Source: an uncultured Helicobacteraceae bacterium
GTDB taxonomy: Bacteria; Campylobacterota; Campylobacteria; Campylobacterales; Helicobacteraceae
Length of the DNA: 64,000 bases
Assembly (NCBI GenBank): GCA_947176375.1
Contig: CAMWQM010000001.1
Coordinates: 157,207-221,206, forward strand
Direction: 5' to 3'
The position numbers were made by a program, and so were the translations under genes. Shown piece after piece: positions 1 through 9,304 of the stretch. Positions within the stretch are counted from its first letter, which is position 1. The number at the start of each line of letters is the position of its first letter. Below the pieces are notes generated by a model. The model did not search any database. It was given only the letters and a program-made list of their open reading frames with translations, and had not been told where the DNA came from.

Positions 1-1
1 C

Positions 2-988
2 AATATGCAATTAAAATATAAAAATAATTTTGAAAAAATACTAGAAGATAAGATTATAAATATTTTAAATCCCATTGTCGGCGGAAAAGATAGAGTTGTA
101 GCAAAAGTTAATGCCGAGTTTGACTTTTCGCAGAAAAAAAGTATGCAGGAGGTTTTTGACCCAAATAATGTCGTTAGAAGTGAGCAGAATCACGAAGAAA
201 GAAAAGAGGGGGTAATAGAACCAGAGATTGGTGGAGTGCCAGGAGCAGTGAGTAATATTGGACCTGTGCAAGGGCTAGATTCATTAACAAATAATCAAAT
301 TCATACTATAAATACAACTACTACAAATTATGAAGTAGGAAAGACAATTTCTGAAATCAAAGGCGAGTTTGGAATCTTAAAGCGACTTAGTGCAGCTGTT
401 GTGGTTGATGGAAGCTATGATTTAGTAGAGGATAATGGCACGCAAAAACTGCAATATATTCCTATTAATGCTGATAAAATGCAAAATATCGATAGTTTGG
501 TAAAACAAGCGATAGGTTATTCACAAACTAGAGGCGATGAGGTTTCTGTGAGTAATTTTGAATTTAATGCAAAAAGCGGAAGCTTTAAGCCTCAAAGCAC
601 TATGGAGAAAATCACACAAATATTATCTCCTTTAATGCCACTTTTAAAATATGTGCTTGTTGCGATAATTATCTTTATTTTTTACAAGAAAATCATTGCC
701 CCATTTGCAGAGCGTATGCTTGAAGTATCTGATAGTAATGAGCAAGATGTGGAATCTTTACTAACTATTGATGATAGCGAAGAAGATGCGAATAAACTAA
801 ATGATATTAGAAAGAGGATTGAAGACCAGCTTGGGCTTGGCAGCTTTAATGAAGATGATTTGAAATATGATGTTTTGTTAGAAAAGCTTAGAACTCTAGT
901 CTCTGAAAAACCAGAGGAAGTGGCAAAACTATTTGATACTCTAATTCGTGATGAGCTAGGATTAGAGGAAGCAAAAAAAGGAAATTAA
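2..988 (+). CDS. fliF: Flagellar MS-ring protein FliF, C-terminal part (cut by window start)
   Basis: C-terminal part of the MS-ring protein that anchors the flagellar basal body in the inner membrane. The reading frame is open from the first bases, so the Met at base 5 is internal and the true start lies outside the window. The visible 328 residues hold the end of the periplasmic ring-building region, a transmembrane segment near residues 212-232 (LKYVLVAIIIFIFY), and a cytoplasmic acidic tail that in the family binds FliG. The stop abuts the fliG start directly (TAA then ATG at 989), so the genes are cotranscribed and probably translationally coupled. The order fliF-fliG-fliH-dxs is that of H. 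pylori. Confidence 0.93.
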   Translation, partial: NMQLKYKNNFEKILEDKIINILNPIVGGKDRVVAKVNAEFDFSQKKSMQEVFDPNNVVRSEQNHEERKEGVIEPEIGGVPGAVSNIGPVQGLDSLTNNQIHTINTTTTNYEVGKTISEIKGEFGILKRLSAAVVVDGSYDLVEDNGTQKLQYIPINADKMQNIDSLVKQAIGYSQTRGDEVSVSNFEFNAKSGSFKPQSTMEKITQILSPLMPLLKYVLVAIIIFIFYKKIIAPFAERMLEVSDSNEQDVESLLTIDDSEEDANKLNDIRKRIEDQLGLGSFNEDDLKYDVLLEKLRTLVSEKPEEVAKLFDTLIRDELGLEEAKKGN

Positions 989-2020
989 ATGGCATTTAAT
1001 CTTACACCACAGCAAAGAGCGCAATATGAAGAGCTATCAATAGCAGAAAAGATTGCTATTTTGTTAATCCAGCTAGGAGATAATATCACGGGAGATATAT
1101 TCGCTCACTTAGATATTGAGACAATTACAGAGGTATCAAAGATCATAGCTCAAATGAAAAATATTGATAAAAGCATTGGAGCAGCAGTTTTAGAGGAATT
1201 CTATGCCATTTTTCAATCAAATCAATTTATTAATGCAGGTGGTTTTGAATATGCAAAAGAACTTCTATATAGGGTTTTAGGACCAGATGAAGCTAAAAAG
1301 ATTCTAGATAAACTATCAAAATCAATGCAAGCAAATCAAAATTTTTCTTATTTATCAAAAGTCCGCCCACAGCAGCTTGCAGACTTTATTGTAAATGAGC
1401 ATCCACAAACTATTGCTTTAATATTGGCGCATATGGAGCCTAGTGGTGCGGCGGAGACTTTGAGCTATTTTTCAGATAATGAAAGAGCAGAAGTCGCCAT
1501 TAGAATGGCATCTCTAGGGGATATTGCTCCACAAAATGTAAAAAAAGTATCTGCTAAATTAGAGAATCTACTCTCTACTCTAACAAGCAATAGAATTGAA
1601 GTAGGTGGTCCAAGAGCAGTGGCAGAAATATTCAATAGATTGGGTCAAAAAGCAGCAAAAACTACAATCGCACATATAGAACAGATTGATGAGCAGTTAG
1701 CCGCAAAAATTAAAGAAATGATGTTTACTTTTGAAGATATTATCAAGCTTGATAAAAATGCGATTTTAGAGATTCTAAAAGCGGTTGATAAAAAGGATTT
1801 AACAATGGCATTAAAATCTGCACCAGAGGAACTAAAACAAAAATTCCTCTCAAATATGAGCCAAAGAGCTGGTGAGCAGTTTATCGAGGAGTTGCAATAT
1901 TTAGGCGTTGTAAAAGTGCGTGATGTGGAGAATGCCCAAAGAAAGATTGTAGAGATAGTGCAATCCCTATCAGAGCAGGGCGTTATACAAATAGGTGAAG
2001 AAGAAGATGTCATTGAATGA
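989..2020 (+). CDS. fliG: Flagellar motor switch protein FliG
   Basis: Switch-complex rotor protein (343 aa, normal family length) that couples stator torque to the MS-ring. The EHPQT motif of the middle domain is present (NEHPQTIALILAHM, about residue 137), and the C-terminal domain carries the MFTFEDI segment with the charged residues that contact MotA. It starts immediately after the fliF stop, and its end overlaps the start of fliH by 14 bases. No sign of damage. Confidence 0.97.
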   Translation: MAFNLTPQQRAQYEELSIAEKIAILLIQLGDNITGDIFAHLDIETITEVSKIIAQMKNIDKSIGAAVLEEFYAIFQSNQFINAGGFEYAKELLYRVLGPDEAKKILDKLSKSMQANQNFSYLSKVRPQQLADFIVNEHPQTIALILAHMEPSGAAETLSYFSDNERAEVAIRMASLGDIAPQNVKKVSAKLENLLSTLTSNRIEVGGPRAVAEIFNRLGQKAAKTTIAHIEQIDEQLAAKIKEMMFTFEDIIKLDKNAILEILKAVDKKDLTMALKSAPEELKQKFLSNMSQRAGEQFIEELQYLGVVKVRDVENAQRKIVEIVQSLSEQGVIQIGEEEDVIE

Positions 2021-2774
2021 TAAGAATGTTATTGCATCAGACAAGCTAGATGGACATAATATGAAAAAATATGAATTTAAAAAAATTGTGATAGATGATA
2101 TTGAGCCTATCCACAAACAGCAAGATTTTTTAGAGCCAGAACCAAGCCAGAGCCAAGTAAATATGATTCAAAGTAGCCTAGAGAAAGAATTGATTGAAAA
2201 ATTATTACTTAAAAGTGATGATTTAGCGAGTAGTTTAAATAATCTCCAAACACAATTCCAAACGCTTCAAACCCAATCTAGCCAGAGAGAAAAAAGTGCA
2301 AGGGAAGAGGGTATTAAAGAGGGCAAAATGATGGCAGATTTAGAGCTTAAAAATGAAGTAGAACAAGAAAAAGAAAAGATTGCAAATTCACTTATCAAGT
2401 TAGATGAGGCGATTGAGAGCGTAAAATCACAAATAGTAAAGCTAGAAAGTGAGTTAAGTATGATTGCGCTTGATATTGCAAAAGAAGTAATTATTAAAGA
2501 AATTAGCGAAAATAGCGCCAAAGTAGCTGCTTCAATTAGTAAGGAATTACTAAAGTCAATGTCTGGTAACTTAAATATAGTATTAAAGGTAAATCCAGCA
2601 GATTTTAGCTATCTTGATAGTCTTGTGAAAAATAAAAACACTATTACGATTAAAAGTGATGATGCTATCGCAAAAGGAGGGGTTGTGATAATTAGTGATA
2701 ATGGAAATATCGATGGCAATGTAATGTCAAGGTATCAGTTATTAAAACAAAGCGTATTAGAGAATTTTAGATAA
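2007..2774 (+). CDS. fliH: Flagellar assembly protein FliH
   Basis: Peripheral regulator of the flagellar export ATPase FliI. It shows a charged N-terminus, a long Glu/Lys/Gln-rich helical region (about residues 45-160, likely coiled coil) and a compact C-terminal domain, as in FliH/YscL proteins. The ORF track begins at a GTG at 1995; I prefer the ATG at 2007, which overlaps the fliG stop and follows a purine-rich GGTGAAGAAG. A further in-frame ATG lies at 2061. About 255 aa, close to H. pylori FliH. The identification rests on position as much as on sequence. Confidence 0.85.
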   Translation: MSLNDKNVIASDKLDGHNMKKYEFKKIVIDDIEPIHKQQDFLEPEPSQSQVNMIQSSLEKELIEKLLLKSDDLASSLNNLQTQFQTLQTQSSQREKSAREEGIKEGKMMADLELKNEVEQEKEKIANSLIKLDEAIESVKSQIVKLESELSMIALDIAKEVIIKEISENSAKVAASISKELLKSMSGNLNIVLKVNPADFSYLDSLVKNKNTITIKSDDAIAKGGVVIISDNGNIDGNVMSRYQLLKQSVLENFR

Positions 2775-2782
2775 GGCTTTTG

Positions 2783-4606
2783 ATGATTAATGTAAAATCT
2801 ATGAATATGGAGGAACTAAAAAGCTGTGCTAATGATTTAAGGGCTAGGATTATCGAAGTAGTTAGCAAAAATGGAGGACATTTAAGTAGTAATCTAGGCA
2901 GTGTGGAAATAATTCTAGCAATGCACTATGTGTTTGATTGTAACGAAAATCCATTTATTTTTGATGTTAGTCATCAATGCTACGCTCATAAGCTTTTAAC
3001 AGGCAGATGGGATGAGTTTAGCACATTAAGACAGACTAATGGCATAAGCGGATTCACAAAGCCAAGTGAATCTAGCAGTGATTATTTTGTAGCGGGACAT
3101 AGCTCAACCTCACTATCTATTGCTACAGGCGTTGCAAGAGCAGTATTGTTAAATAAGCAAGATAGGCTTTCAGTAGTGTTAATCGGTGATGGTGCGATGA
3201 GTGCAGGACTAATCTATGAGGCATTAGATGAGATAGGCGATTTAAAATATCCAATGATAATCATACTAAATGATAATGAGATGAGTATAAGTAAGCCCAT
3301 AGGTGCAATTAGTAAATATCTCTCTACTGCTACGACAGGAAAGGTTTATCAAAATTTTAGGGAGAGATTAAAGAAATTTTTAAGCACTATGCCAGAGAGC
3401 GCATCTTATCTTGCAAAGCGATTTGAAGAATCTCTAAAGCTAATAACACCCGGAATCTTATTTGAAGAATTAGGGCTTAGCTATGTAGGTCCAGTTGATG
3501 GGCATAATTTAGAGGAATTGATTAATATTTTAAATAAAGTCAAAGATTTTAAAAAACCTGTTTTGATTCACGCTCAAACGATTAAGGGCTATGGTTATAA
3601 AATTGCGGAGGGTAGGTATGAGAAGTGGCATAGCGTTCCACCTTTTGACATAGAAAGTGGCAATCCACTTTCTTCTAAAAAATCACTAAATCCTACGAAA
3701 GTTTTTTCTAGCAAGCTTTTGGAATTAGCCAAGAGTGATGAAAAAATCGTAGGCGTTACTGCAGCTATGCCAAGCGGAACAGGACTTGATTTGCTAATTG
3801 ATAATTTTCCAGATAGATTCTTTGATGTGGCGATAGCAGAGGCTCACGCTACTACTTCTATGGCAGCTATGGCAAAGGAGGGTTTTAAGCCATTTGTAGT
3901 GATTTATTCAACATTTTTACAAAGGGCATTTGATAGTATAATTCACGATGTATCGATTATGAATCTGCCTGTAAGGTTTGCAATCGATAGAGCTGGAATT
4001 GTAGGTGAAGATGGCGAAACTCATCAAGGAAACTTTGATATTTCATATCTATCTTTGATTCCAAATATGGTGATTTTTGCTCCTAGAGATTATAATAGTT
4101 TGGAATCTGCCATTATCTTTGCCTCAAATTATAATAGCTCTCCTAGCGCTTTTAGATACCCTAGAGGAAATTTTCTGTTAGAAAATGGGATTTTTGAAAA
4201 TAGAGATTTTGAGTTAGGCAAAGGTGAGGTTTTGCAAAATGGAAATGAGATTGCTTTTCTTGCATTTGGTAATGGTGTTGGCAGGGCATATTTAGTAAAT
4301 GAGATATTAAATAATAAAGCAACTTTGATTGATTTGCGATTTGCAAAGCCACTTGATAAGAATCTAATTTTAGAAACTGCCAAAAATCATAAAAAACTAT
4401 ATATTTTTAGCGATGGTGTTAAAATAGGTGGAATCGGACAGAGAATCGCAAGTCTTTTGCTTGAAAATAATATTTTTATCCCACTAAAAAGCTTTGAATT
4501 TGAAGATAGTTTTATTCCGCACGGAAAGACAAGTGAGATTGAAAAGCAGCTAGGAATCCTCCCGCTCCAAATTGCAGAATTTATAAAGAGAGAATTAGAA
4601 TGCTAG
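2783..4606 (+). CDS. dxs: 1-deoxy-D-xylulose-5-phosphate synthase
   Basis: Thiamine-diphosphate enzyme that condenses pyruvate with glyceraldehyde 3-phosphate, the first step of the MEP isoprenoid pathway (ispDF of the same pathway is at 30155). Visible are the ThDP motif GDGAMSAGLIYEALD ending in NDNEMSIS, the YVGPVDGHN segment, and the transketolase-like pyrimidine domain with DRAGIVGEDGETHQG. 607 aa, family length. The ORF track uses a TTG at 2780; the adjacent ATG at 2783 is the better start. It lies 8 bases after fliH, an arrangement seen in H. pylori, so it is carried in the flagellar operon. Confidence 0.97.
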   Translation: MINVKSMNMEELKSCANDLRARIIEVVSKNGGHLSSNLGSVEIILAMHYVFDCNENPFIFDVSHQCYAHKLLTGRWDEFSTLRQTNGISGFTKPSESSSDYFVAGHSSTSLSIATGVARAVLLNKQDRLSVVLIGDGAMSAGLIYEALDEIGDLKYPMIIILNDNEMSISKPIGAISKYLSTATTGKVYQNFRERLKKFLSTMPESASYLAKRFEESLKLITPGILFEELGLSYVGPVDGHNLEELINILNKVKDFKKPVLIHAQTIKGYGYKIAEGRYEKWHSVPPFDIESGNPLSSKKSLNPTKVFSSKLLELAKSDEKIVGVTAAMPSGTGLDLLIDNFPDRFFDVAIAEAHATTSMAAMAKEGFKPFVVIYSTFLQRAFDSIIHDVSIMNLPVRFAIDRAGIVGEDGETHQGNFDISYLSLIPNMVIFAPRDYNSLESAIIFASNYNSSPSAFRYPRGNFLLENGIFENRDFELGKGEVLQNGNEIAFLAFGNGVGRAYLVNEILNNKATLIDLRFAKPLDKNLILETAKNHKKLYIFSDGVKIGGIGQRIASLLLENNIFIPLKSFEFEDSFIPHGKTSEIEKQLGILPLQIAEFIKRELEC

Positions 4607-5508
4607 AGTTTATAAAAAATAATAAGCAAGAAGTGATATTAAGCCTGGTTTTAGCGATAATGTGCGTTTTGGCAATGTTTGATTTGCTAAATTCTAATGC
4701 ACTTTCTTTTATAGAATCTAATTTAAATTTTGCACTCTCAAATATCGGTATAGTAGCGACTTTAAAGATAGTCGTTGGAATTTTACCTTTTAGCGATGGG
4801 ATTAGTGATATTTTAGATAAGATTTTTAACTTTTTTTTCATTGCAAATATTTTGATAGGAATCCAATATATTTTATTAATCATAAATAAGATTCTTCTTG
4901 CAAAAATAGTAATTATCACATTATTTTTTATTAGATTTATTCCAAATTTTAGGATTTTAGCTACAAAGATATTAATTATATTTTTATTTTTTAATCCAGG
5001 ACTAAATATCTATGTAGGGGTAATAGAGCTTATTTCAAATGAAGCAAATATGCAGATAAACAGTGAGATTGATTCTAAAATTAGTGGTTTAAAAACTATG
5101 CTAGGTATTACAAAAGCTCCTGAAATTGAGCTAAATTTAGGCGACACTAGAAGCTCTGCCTCAAAGTTTATAGGAGAGCTTGCAATGTTAGGAAATAATA
5201 TTTCAGAAGGTGCAAAGAAAACAGCAGACACACTTGCAAATCCGCTAGATTCTGCTTCAAGTATGCTTGAATCTAGTAAAAATAAGATTCTAAATAGCCT
5301 AGAGATTATTTCAAATTCGCTTGATATAGCATTGAGACTTACTATAAAGTATATTTTAAATGTATTTTTCTTATACTTTTTGATGCCATTGCTTTATTTT
5401 TATGTTTTATATAAGTTGCTTTCAAAAAAAGATTATAAGACTTTGGAGTATGAAATGTCCAAAATATCGCACTTATTGGCAGATATAAAAAATAAAAATA
5501 AGATTTAA
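4600..5508 (+). CDS. Multipass membrane protein of unknown function
   Basis: 302 aa, not recognised. Start ATG overlaps the dxs stop (ATGCTAG), so it is translated from the same message. It has a hydrophobic N-terminal segment (about 13-32), a hydrophobic cluster at about 75-140 that could hold two or three membrane helices, a polar region of about 110 residues rich in Ser/Asn/Lys (about 150-245) and a final strong helix near residues 252-280. There is no enzymatic motif I can see. Nothing links it to flagella or isoprenoids beyond operon position. Confidence 0.75.
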   Translation: MLEFIKNNKQEVILSLVLAIMCVLAMFDLLNSNALSFIESNLNFALSNIGIVATLKIVVGILPFSDGISDILDKIFNFFFIANILIGIQYILLIINKILLAKIVIITLFFIRFIPNFRILATKILIIFLFFNPGLNIYVGVIELISNEANMQINSEIDSKISGLKTMLGITKAPEIELNLGDTRSSASKFIGELAMLGNNISEGAKKTADTLANPLDSASSMLESSKNKILNSLEIISNSLDIALRLTIKYILNVFFLYFLMPLLYFYVLYKLLSKKDYKTLEYEMSKISHLLADIKNKNKI

Positions 5509-5562
5509 GTTTGATAGGATAAAATACAAAAAATTTATTAGTTAAAATTTAAAGGTCAAATT

Positions 5563-6231
5563 ATGTTTGAGACTATTTTAGAGGTTTTGATAAAAGCATT
5601 TTCTAATATAAATGTAATTTTTTATCTCATTGCTTATTTTGTTGGTGCAATCCCATTTGGATATATCATAGCAAAATGGTTTTATAAAATAAATATTTTA
5701 GAGATTGGAAGTGGTAGTATTGGTGCGACAAATGTTTATCGCGCACTTAAAAGTGTAACTCCAAATGCAAAAAAAATTTCTATCCTAACTATAATTTTAG
5801 ATTCAACAAAAGGGCTTATTGTTGTTTTAGCCGCAAAGTTAGTTGGATTATCATATGAAACGCAGTGGGCAATAGTGATTTTAACAATTTTAGGACATTG
5901 TTATAGCCCATATCTAAATTTTAGAGGTGGAAAGGGTGTATCTACGACTATTGGTTCAGTCTTTTTATTAATTCCACTAGAAGGATTTTTGGGGCTTATT
6001 GTTTGGTTTATTATAGGGAAAGTGTTTAAAGTCTCATCACTTTCATCATTAATTGGTGTTAGTTGTGGAATCTTATTTACATTTATTATTCCTCCACTTT
6101 ACCCTAGCATTTCGATAATGGATCAGATAGGCACACATACACCACTTATAATTATTTTAGTTTTAATCATTTATACACATATTCCAAATATAATTCGTTT
6201 AGTTAAAAAAGAAGAAAATAAGATTTTATAA
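5563..6231 (+). CDS. plsY: Glycerol-3-phosphate acyltransferase PlsY
   Basis: Integral membrane enzyme that moves an acyl group from acyl-phosphate to glycerol-3-phosphate, the first step of phospholipid synthesis. The PlsY motifs are clear: GSGSIGATNVYRAL (about residue 50) and GHCYSPYLNFRGGKGVST (about 112-130). 222 aa with several predicted membrane segments. It starts a run plsY-folB-mlaEFD-lipoprotein-gltX with short gaps or overlaps, so membrane lipid synthesis and lipid transport may be coexpressed. Confidence 0.95.
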   Translation: MFETILEVLIKAFSNINVIFYLIAYFVGAIPFGYIIAKWFYKINILEIGSGSIGATNVYRALKSVTPNAKKISILTIILDSTKGLIVVLAAKLVGLSYETQWAIVILTILGHCYSPYLNFRGGKGVSTTIGSVFLLIPLEGFLGLIVWFIIGKVFKVSSLSSLIGVSCGILFTFIIPPLYPSISIMDQIGTHTPLIIILVLIIYTHIPNIIRLVKKEENKIL

Positions 6232-6245
6232 ATTTGGGTTAAAAA

Positions 6246-6593
6246 ATGAATGATCTTTTTAAGATTTCTCTAAAAGATTTTAAAATATCTACAAAGATTG
6301 GAATCTTACCAAATGAGAAGCAAAACGCACAGGATCTAATTATAAATTTAGATGTTGTTTATAAAAAAAGCTCTGTGCTAGATTATGCCGAGATTTATGA
6401 GATTATAAAAGCAACTTTTAGAAATAATCATTTTGATTATTTGGAGGATTGTATTGATTTTTTAATAGACTTGCTTTATAAAAAATTTAGCAATATAGAG
6501 CAAATAAATCTTTCTATATCAAAGCTACAAATTTTACCAAATTGCATTGCAAGCGTAAGCAAGTGCGTTAGCAAAGGTAAATATAATGATTAA
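6246..6593 (+). CDS. folB: Dihydroneopterin aldolase family protein
   Basis: Small (115 aa) FolB-type protein of folate synthesis, expected to convert 7,8-dihydroneopterin to 6-hydroxymethyl-dihydropterin. The N-terminus resembles the family strand ISLKDFKISTKIGILPNEK (canonical form has GVxxxER). The sequence is divergent. It follows plsY by 14 bases and its end overlaps the next gene by 8 bases. Confidence 0.8.
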   Translation: MNDLFKISLKDFKISTKIGILPNEKQNAQDLIINLDVVYKKSSVLDYAEIYEIIKATFRNNHFDYLEDCIDFLIDLLYKKFSNIEQINLSISKLQILPNCIASVSKCVSKGKYND

Positions 6594-7710
6594 TTATAAT
6601 ATTAATGGTGCTGAAGTTTCTATAGTTTTGCAAGGAGATTTTACAAATAAAATACATTCAAACGATATTGAAAGCTTGTATAAACTTATAAATAATGCAA
6701 AGCTAAAGGATTATGAGATTCTATTAGATTCTATTTCTAAATTTGATATATCATTTATATTTCTTTTGCTAGATTATTGTAATTTGATTAAAAAGCATAA
6801 TAAAAAATGCACTCTAATAGATAATACTCCTATTGCAAAGCAAATCACTCAAATGCTCTCAAGTATTGAAATAAAACAAAAGCAAATAGTTAGAAGCAAG
6901 AAAGACAATATTTTTTTAATTATTTTTAATAATATAGAATCTAAAATCAAGCATTCTCTTTCCTTTGCAATTGATTTTACTAATTTTATTGGATATTTAT
7001 TTTATATGCTTTTGTGTCTTATATTTAATCCAAAGAAAATTAGGATAAATGCTATTAGCTACCATATTTATAGTGGTGTGATTACTGCAATGCCTGTGAT
7101 TTTTATGGTTTCATTTATTATTGGTGGTGTGATTGCGTATCAAGGGGCAGCGACTTTAGAAAGAATGGGCTTTATGCAAGCAGCAGTTACAATGACAGCA
7201 GCACTTACTTTAAGAGAAATTGGTCCTTTTGTTGTGGCACTCATTGTAGCAGGGAGAAGCGCATCTTCTTATACAGCTCAAATCGGTGTAATGAAAATTA
7301 CTGATGAACTAAATGCAATGAGGACAATGAATTTTAATCTATTTTATTTTATTGTGCTTCCTAGATTCATCGCACTAGTGCTTTCATTTCCATTGATGGT
7401 ATTTTTATCTGACTTGATTTCAATTTTTGGCTGTATGATTTTCTTGCATTATGGTTTTGGAATTGCATTTGGAGATTATATATTCCAGCTAAAAATGGGA
7501 GTTAGCATAAATAGTTTTTGGACAGGAATTATAAAAGCACCATTTTATGCTGCTACAATCGTTGTCATTGGCTGTTTTATTGGTTTTAGAGTAGAGGATA
7601 ATACGCAAAGTGTTGGTGAGAGAACTACGCAAAGCGTTGTTTATGCTCTATTTGGCGTAATAGTGGTAAATGCAATATTTTCTCTAATATTTACGGAGCT
7701 TAAATTCTAA
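6586..7710 (+). CDS. mlaE: MlaE-type ABC transporter permease with N-terminal STAS-like domain
   Basis: Inner-membrane permease of an Mla/MCE phospholipid transporter. Residues 1 to about 95 resemble a STAS domain (the fold of MlaB), fused here to the permease, so the separate MlaB subunit is probably not needed. The permease domain (about 130-374) has five or six hydrophobic segments and the family segments ALTLREIGPFVVALIVAGR and GERTTQSVV. Its last base overlaps the mlaF start (TAATG). Confidence 0.93.
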   Translation: MINYNINGAEVSIVLQGDFTNKIHSNDIESLYKLINNAKLKDYEILLDSISKFDISFIFLLLDYCNLIKKHNKKCTLIDNTPIAKQITQMLSSIEIKQKQIVRSKKDNIFLIIFNNIESKIKHSLSFAIDFTNFIGYLFYMLLCLIFNPKKIRINAISYHIYSGVITAMPVIFMVSFIIGGVIAYQGAATLERMGFMQAAVTMTAALTLREIGPFVVALIVAGRSASSYTAQIGVMKITDELNAMRTMNFNLFYFIVLPRFIALVLSFPLMVFLSDLISIFGCMIFLHYGFGIAFGDYIFQLKMGVSINSFWTGIIKAPFYAATIVVIGCFIGFRVEDNTQSVGERTTQSVVYALFGVIVVNAIFSLIFTELKF

Positions 7711-8480
7711 TGCAAACACAACAAAATATAATAGAAGTTAGCAACCTTGTTACAAAATATAAAGATAGAGTTATACAGGATAATATTAGCTTTAGTGTGA
7801 AAACTTCAGAAATATTTGGAATCTTAGGCGGGAGTGGAAGCGGGAAATCAACACTTTTAAGTGTTTTAATTCAGCTAAAAAAGCCTACAAGCGGAAGTGT
7901 AAAAATTTTTAATAAAGATATTTGGAATGAGAGCGAATCTGTTAGAAGTGCAATTCTTAAACGATGTGGAGTTTTATTTCAGTTTGGAGCATTATATTCA
8001 TCGTTAAATATTCTTGATAATGTAGGCATTATGCTAGAGGAATATAGTGCATATCCAAAGCATATTATAAATGAAATTGGAGAGTATTTTTTAAATCTTG
8101 TTGGTTTGCCAAATTATGTAAAAGAGATGTATCCATTTGAGTTAAGTGGTGGTATGAAAAAGCGAGTAGGATTAGCCAGAGCCCTTGTGTCAAGCCCGGA
8201 TATTTTATTTTTAGATGAGCCTACAAGTGGGCTTGACCCAAGAAGTTCGGAAAATTTTGATAAATTAATATTAAAATTAAAAGATGAGTTAAAATTAAGC
8301 ATTGTAATGGTAACACATGATTTAGATTCCATAAAAGATGCAACAGATAGATTTATATTACTAGAATCTTCAAAGATTGCGTTTGAGGGAAGTTTAGATG
8401 AATTTAAATTAAGCCAAACAGCAAAGCTTGATAATCTATTGAAATCAAAACGAGGAGAGCGACTATGGAGAGAGGAGTAA
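7710..8480 (+). CDS. mlaF: MlaF-type ABC transporter ATPase
   Basis: ATPase subunit that drives the MlaE permease. Walker A GGSGSGKST (about residue 36), signature LSGGMKKRVGLARAL (about 144), Walker B ILFLDEPTSGLDP and the switch His in MVTHD are all intact. 256 aa. It overlaps mlaE by one base and mlaD by 16 bases, a tightly coupled operon. Confidence 0.96.
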   Translation: MQTQQNIIEVSNLVTKYKDRVIQDNISFSVKTSEIFGILGGSGSGKSTLLSVLIQLKKPTSGSVKIFNKDIWNESESVRSAILKRCGVLFQFGALYSSLNILDNVGIMLEEYSAYPKHIINEIGEYFLNLVGLPNYVKEMYPFELSGGMKKRVGLARALVSSPDILFLDEPTSGLDPRSSENFDKLILKLKDELKLSIVMVTHDLDSIKDATDRFILLESSKIAFEGSLDEFKLSQTAKLDNLLKSKRGERLWREE

Positions 8481-9304
8481 ATTATATTATTATAGGTTTA
8501 TGCTTTATTTTATCGCTTCTTGGGCTTATAATATTTATATTTTGGTTTTCAGATTCTGGATTGTTTAAAGATGATGTTAGAATCTACAAGTCCTATACAA
8601 AGCGTCCACTTAACATAAAAGCCGATAGTTTAGTCAAATATAAAGGGATAAATGTTGGAAAAGTCAAGGATATTAAATTTAGGGATAATGATTTTGAGGA
8701 AATTGAAATCATATTAGAAATTTTAAAAGAATTGCCTATAAAAAAAGATTCTACTATTAAAGTGGAGCAGGATGGATTGTTTGGAGGAAGCTATATTAGT
8801 CTAATACAAAATGAGAGTCAAAATCAAATAATAACAGACCAAAAAGATGCTGTTCTTATGATAAGCTCAGATTCTATGACTCAAATATTAGAGGCTATTC
8901 CTAGCATTACAGGGAAGGTAGATTATCTTCTTGATAGTGCAAACAAAATCTTAAGTGTAGATAATGCTAAATATATAACTGCGATTTTGCTCTCCATTCA
9001 AGAAGCATCAAATAATATAAACTCAATGATAAAGTCACTAAATAAAAATACAAACGAGATAGATTCCATACTTCAAAGTGTGAATAAAATAACTTCTAAC
9101 ACAGAGAAAGTAATCGAAAATATTAATAAAAAAGTTCAAAATGGTGAATATGATTTAAAAACTACTCTAGCCCCAACTTTAATGTCAATAGAAAGTGCAT
9201 TAGATGATATATCAAAGCTTAGCAAAAGTGGCTCAAATTTGCTAAATGATCTAGAGGAGAATCCATATAACACAATCTTTGGATACAGAGAGGAGAAAAA
9301 GTGA
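8465..9304 (+). CDS. mlaD: MlaD-type MCE domain protein
   Basis: Substrate-binding MCE subunit of the phospholipid transporter. One N-terminal membrane anchor (about residues 6-29), then an MCE domain (about 38-115, with SLVKYKGINVGKVKDI), then a long helical, Asn/Ser/Lys-rich region likely to form a coil that oligomerises in the periplasm. 279 aa. Start ATG sits inside the end of mlaF; stop overlaps the GTG start of the next gene. Confidence 0.93.
   Translation: MERGVNYIIIGLCFILSLLGLIIFIFWFSDSGLFKDDVRIYKSYTKRPLNIKADSLVKYKGINVGKVKDIKFRDNDFEEIEIILEILKELPIKKDSTIKVEQDGLFGGSYISLIQNESQNQIITDQKDAVLMISSDSMTQILEAIPSITGKVDYLLDSANKILSVDNAKYITAILLSIQEASNNINSMIKSLNKNTNEIDSILQSVNKITSNTEKVIENINKKVQNGEYDLKTTLAPTLMSIESALDDISKLSKSGSNLLNDLEENPYNTIFGYREEKK

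Noticed and set aside
1645-2013. 122-aa minus-strand ORF opposite fliG
   Set aside because: Ser/Ile-rich shadow of fliG with no ribosome site; fliG is certain.
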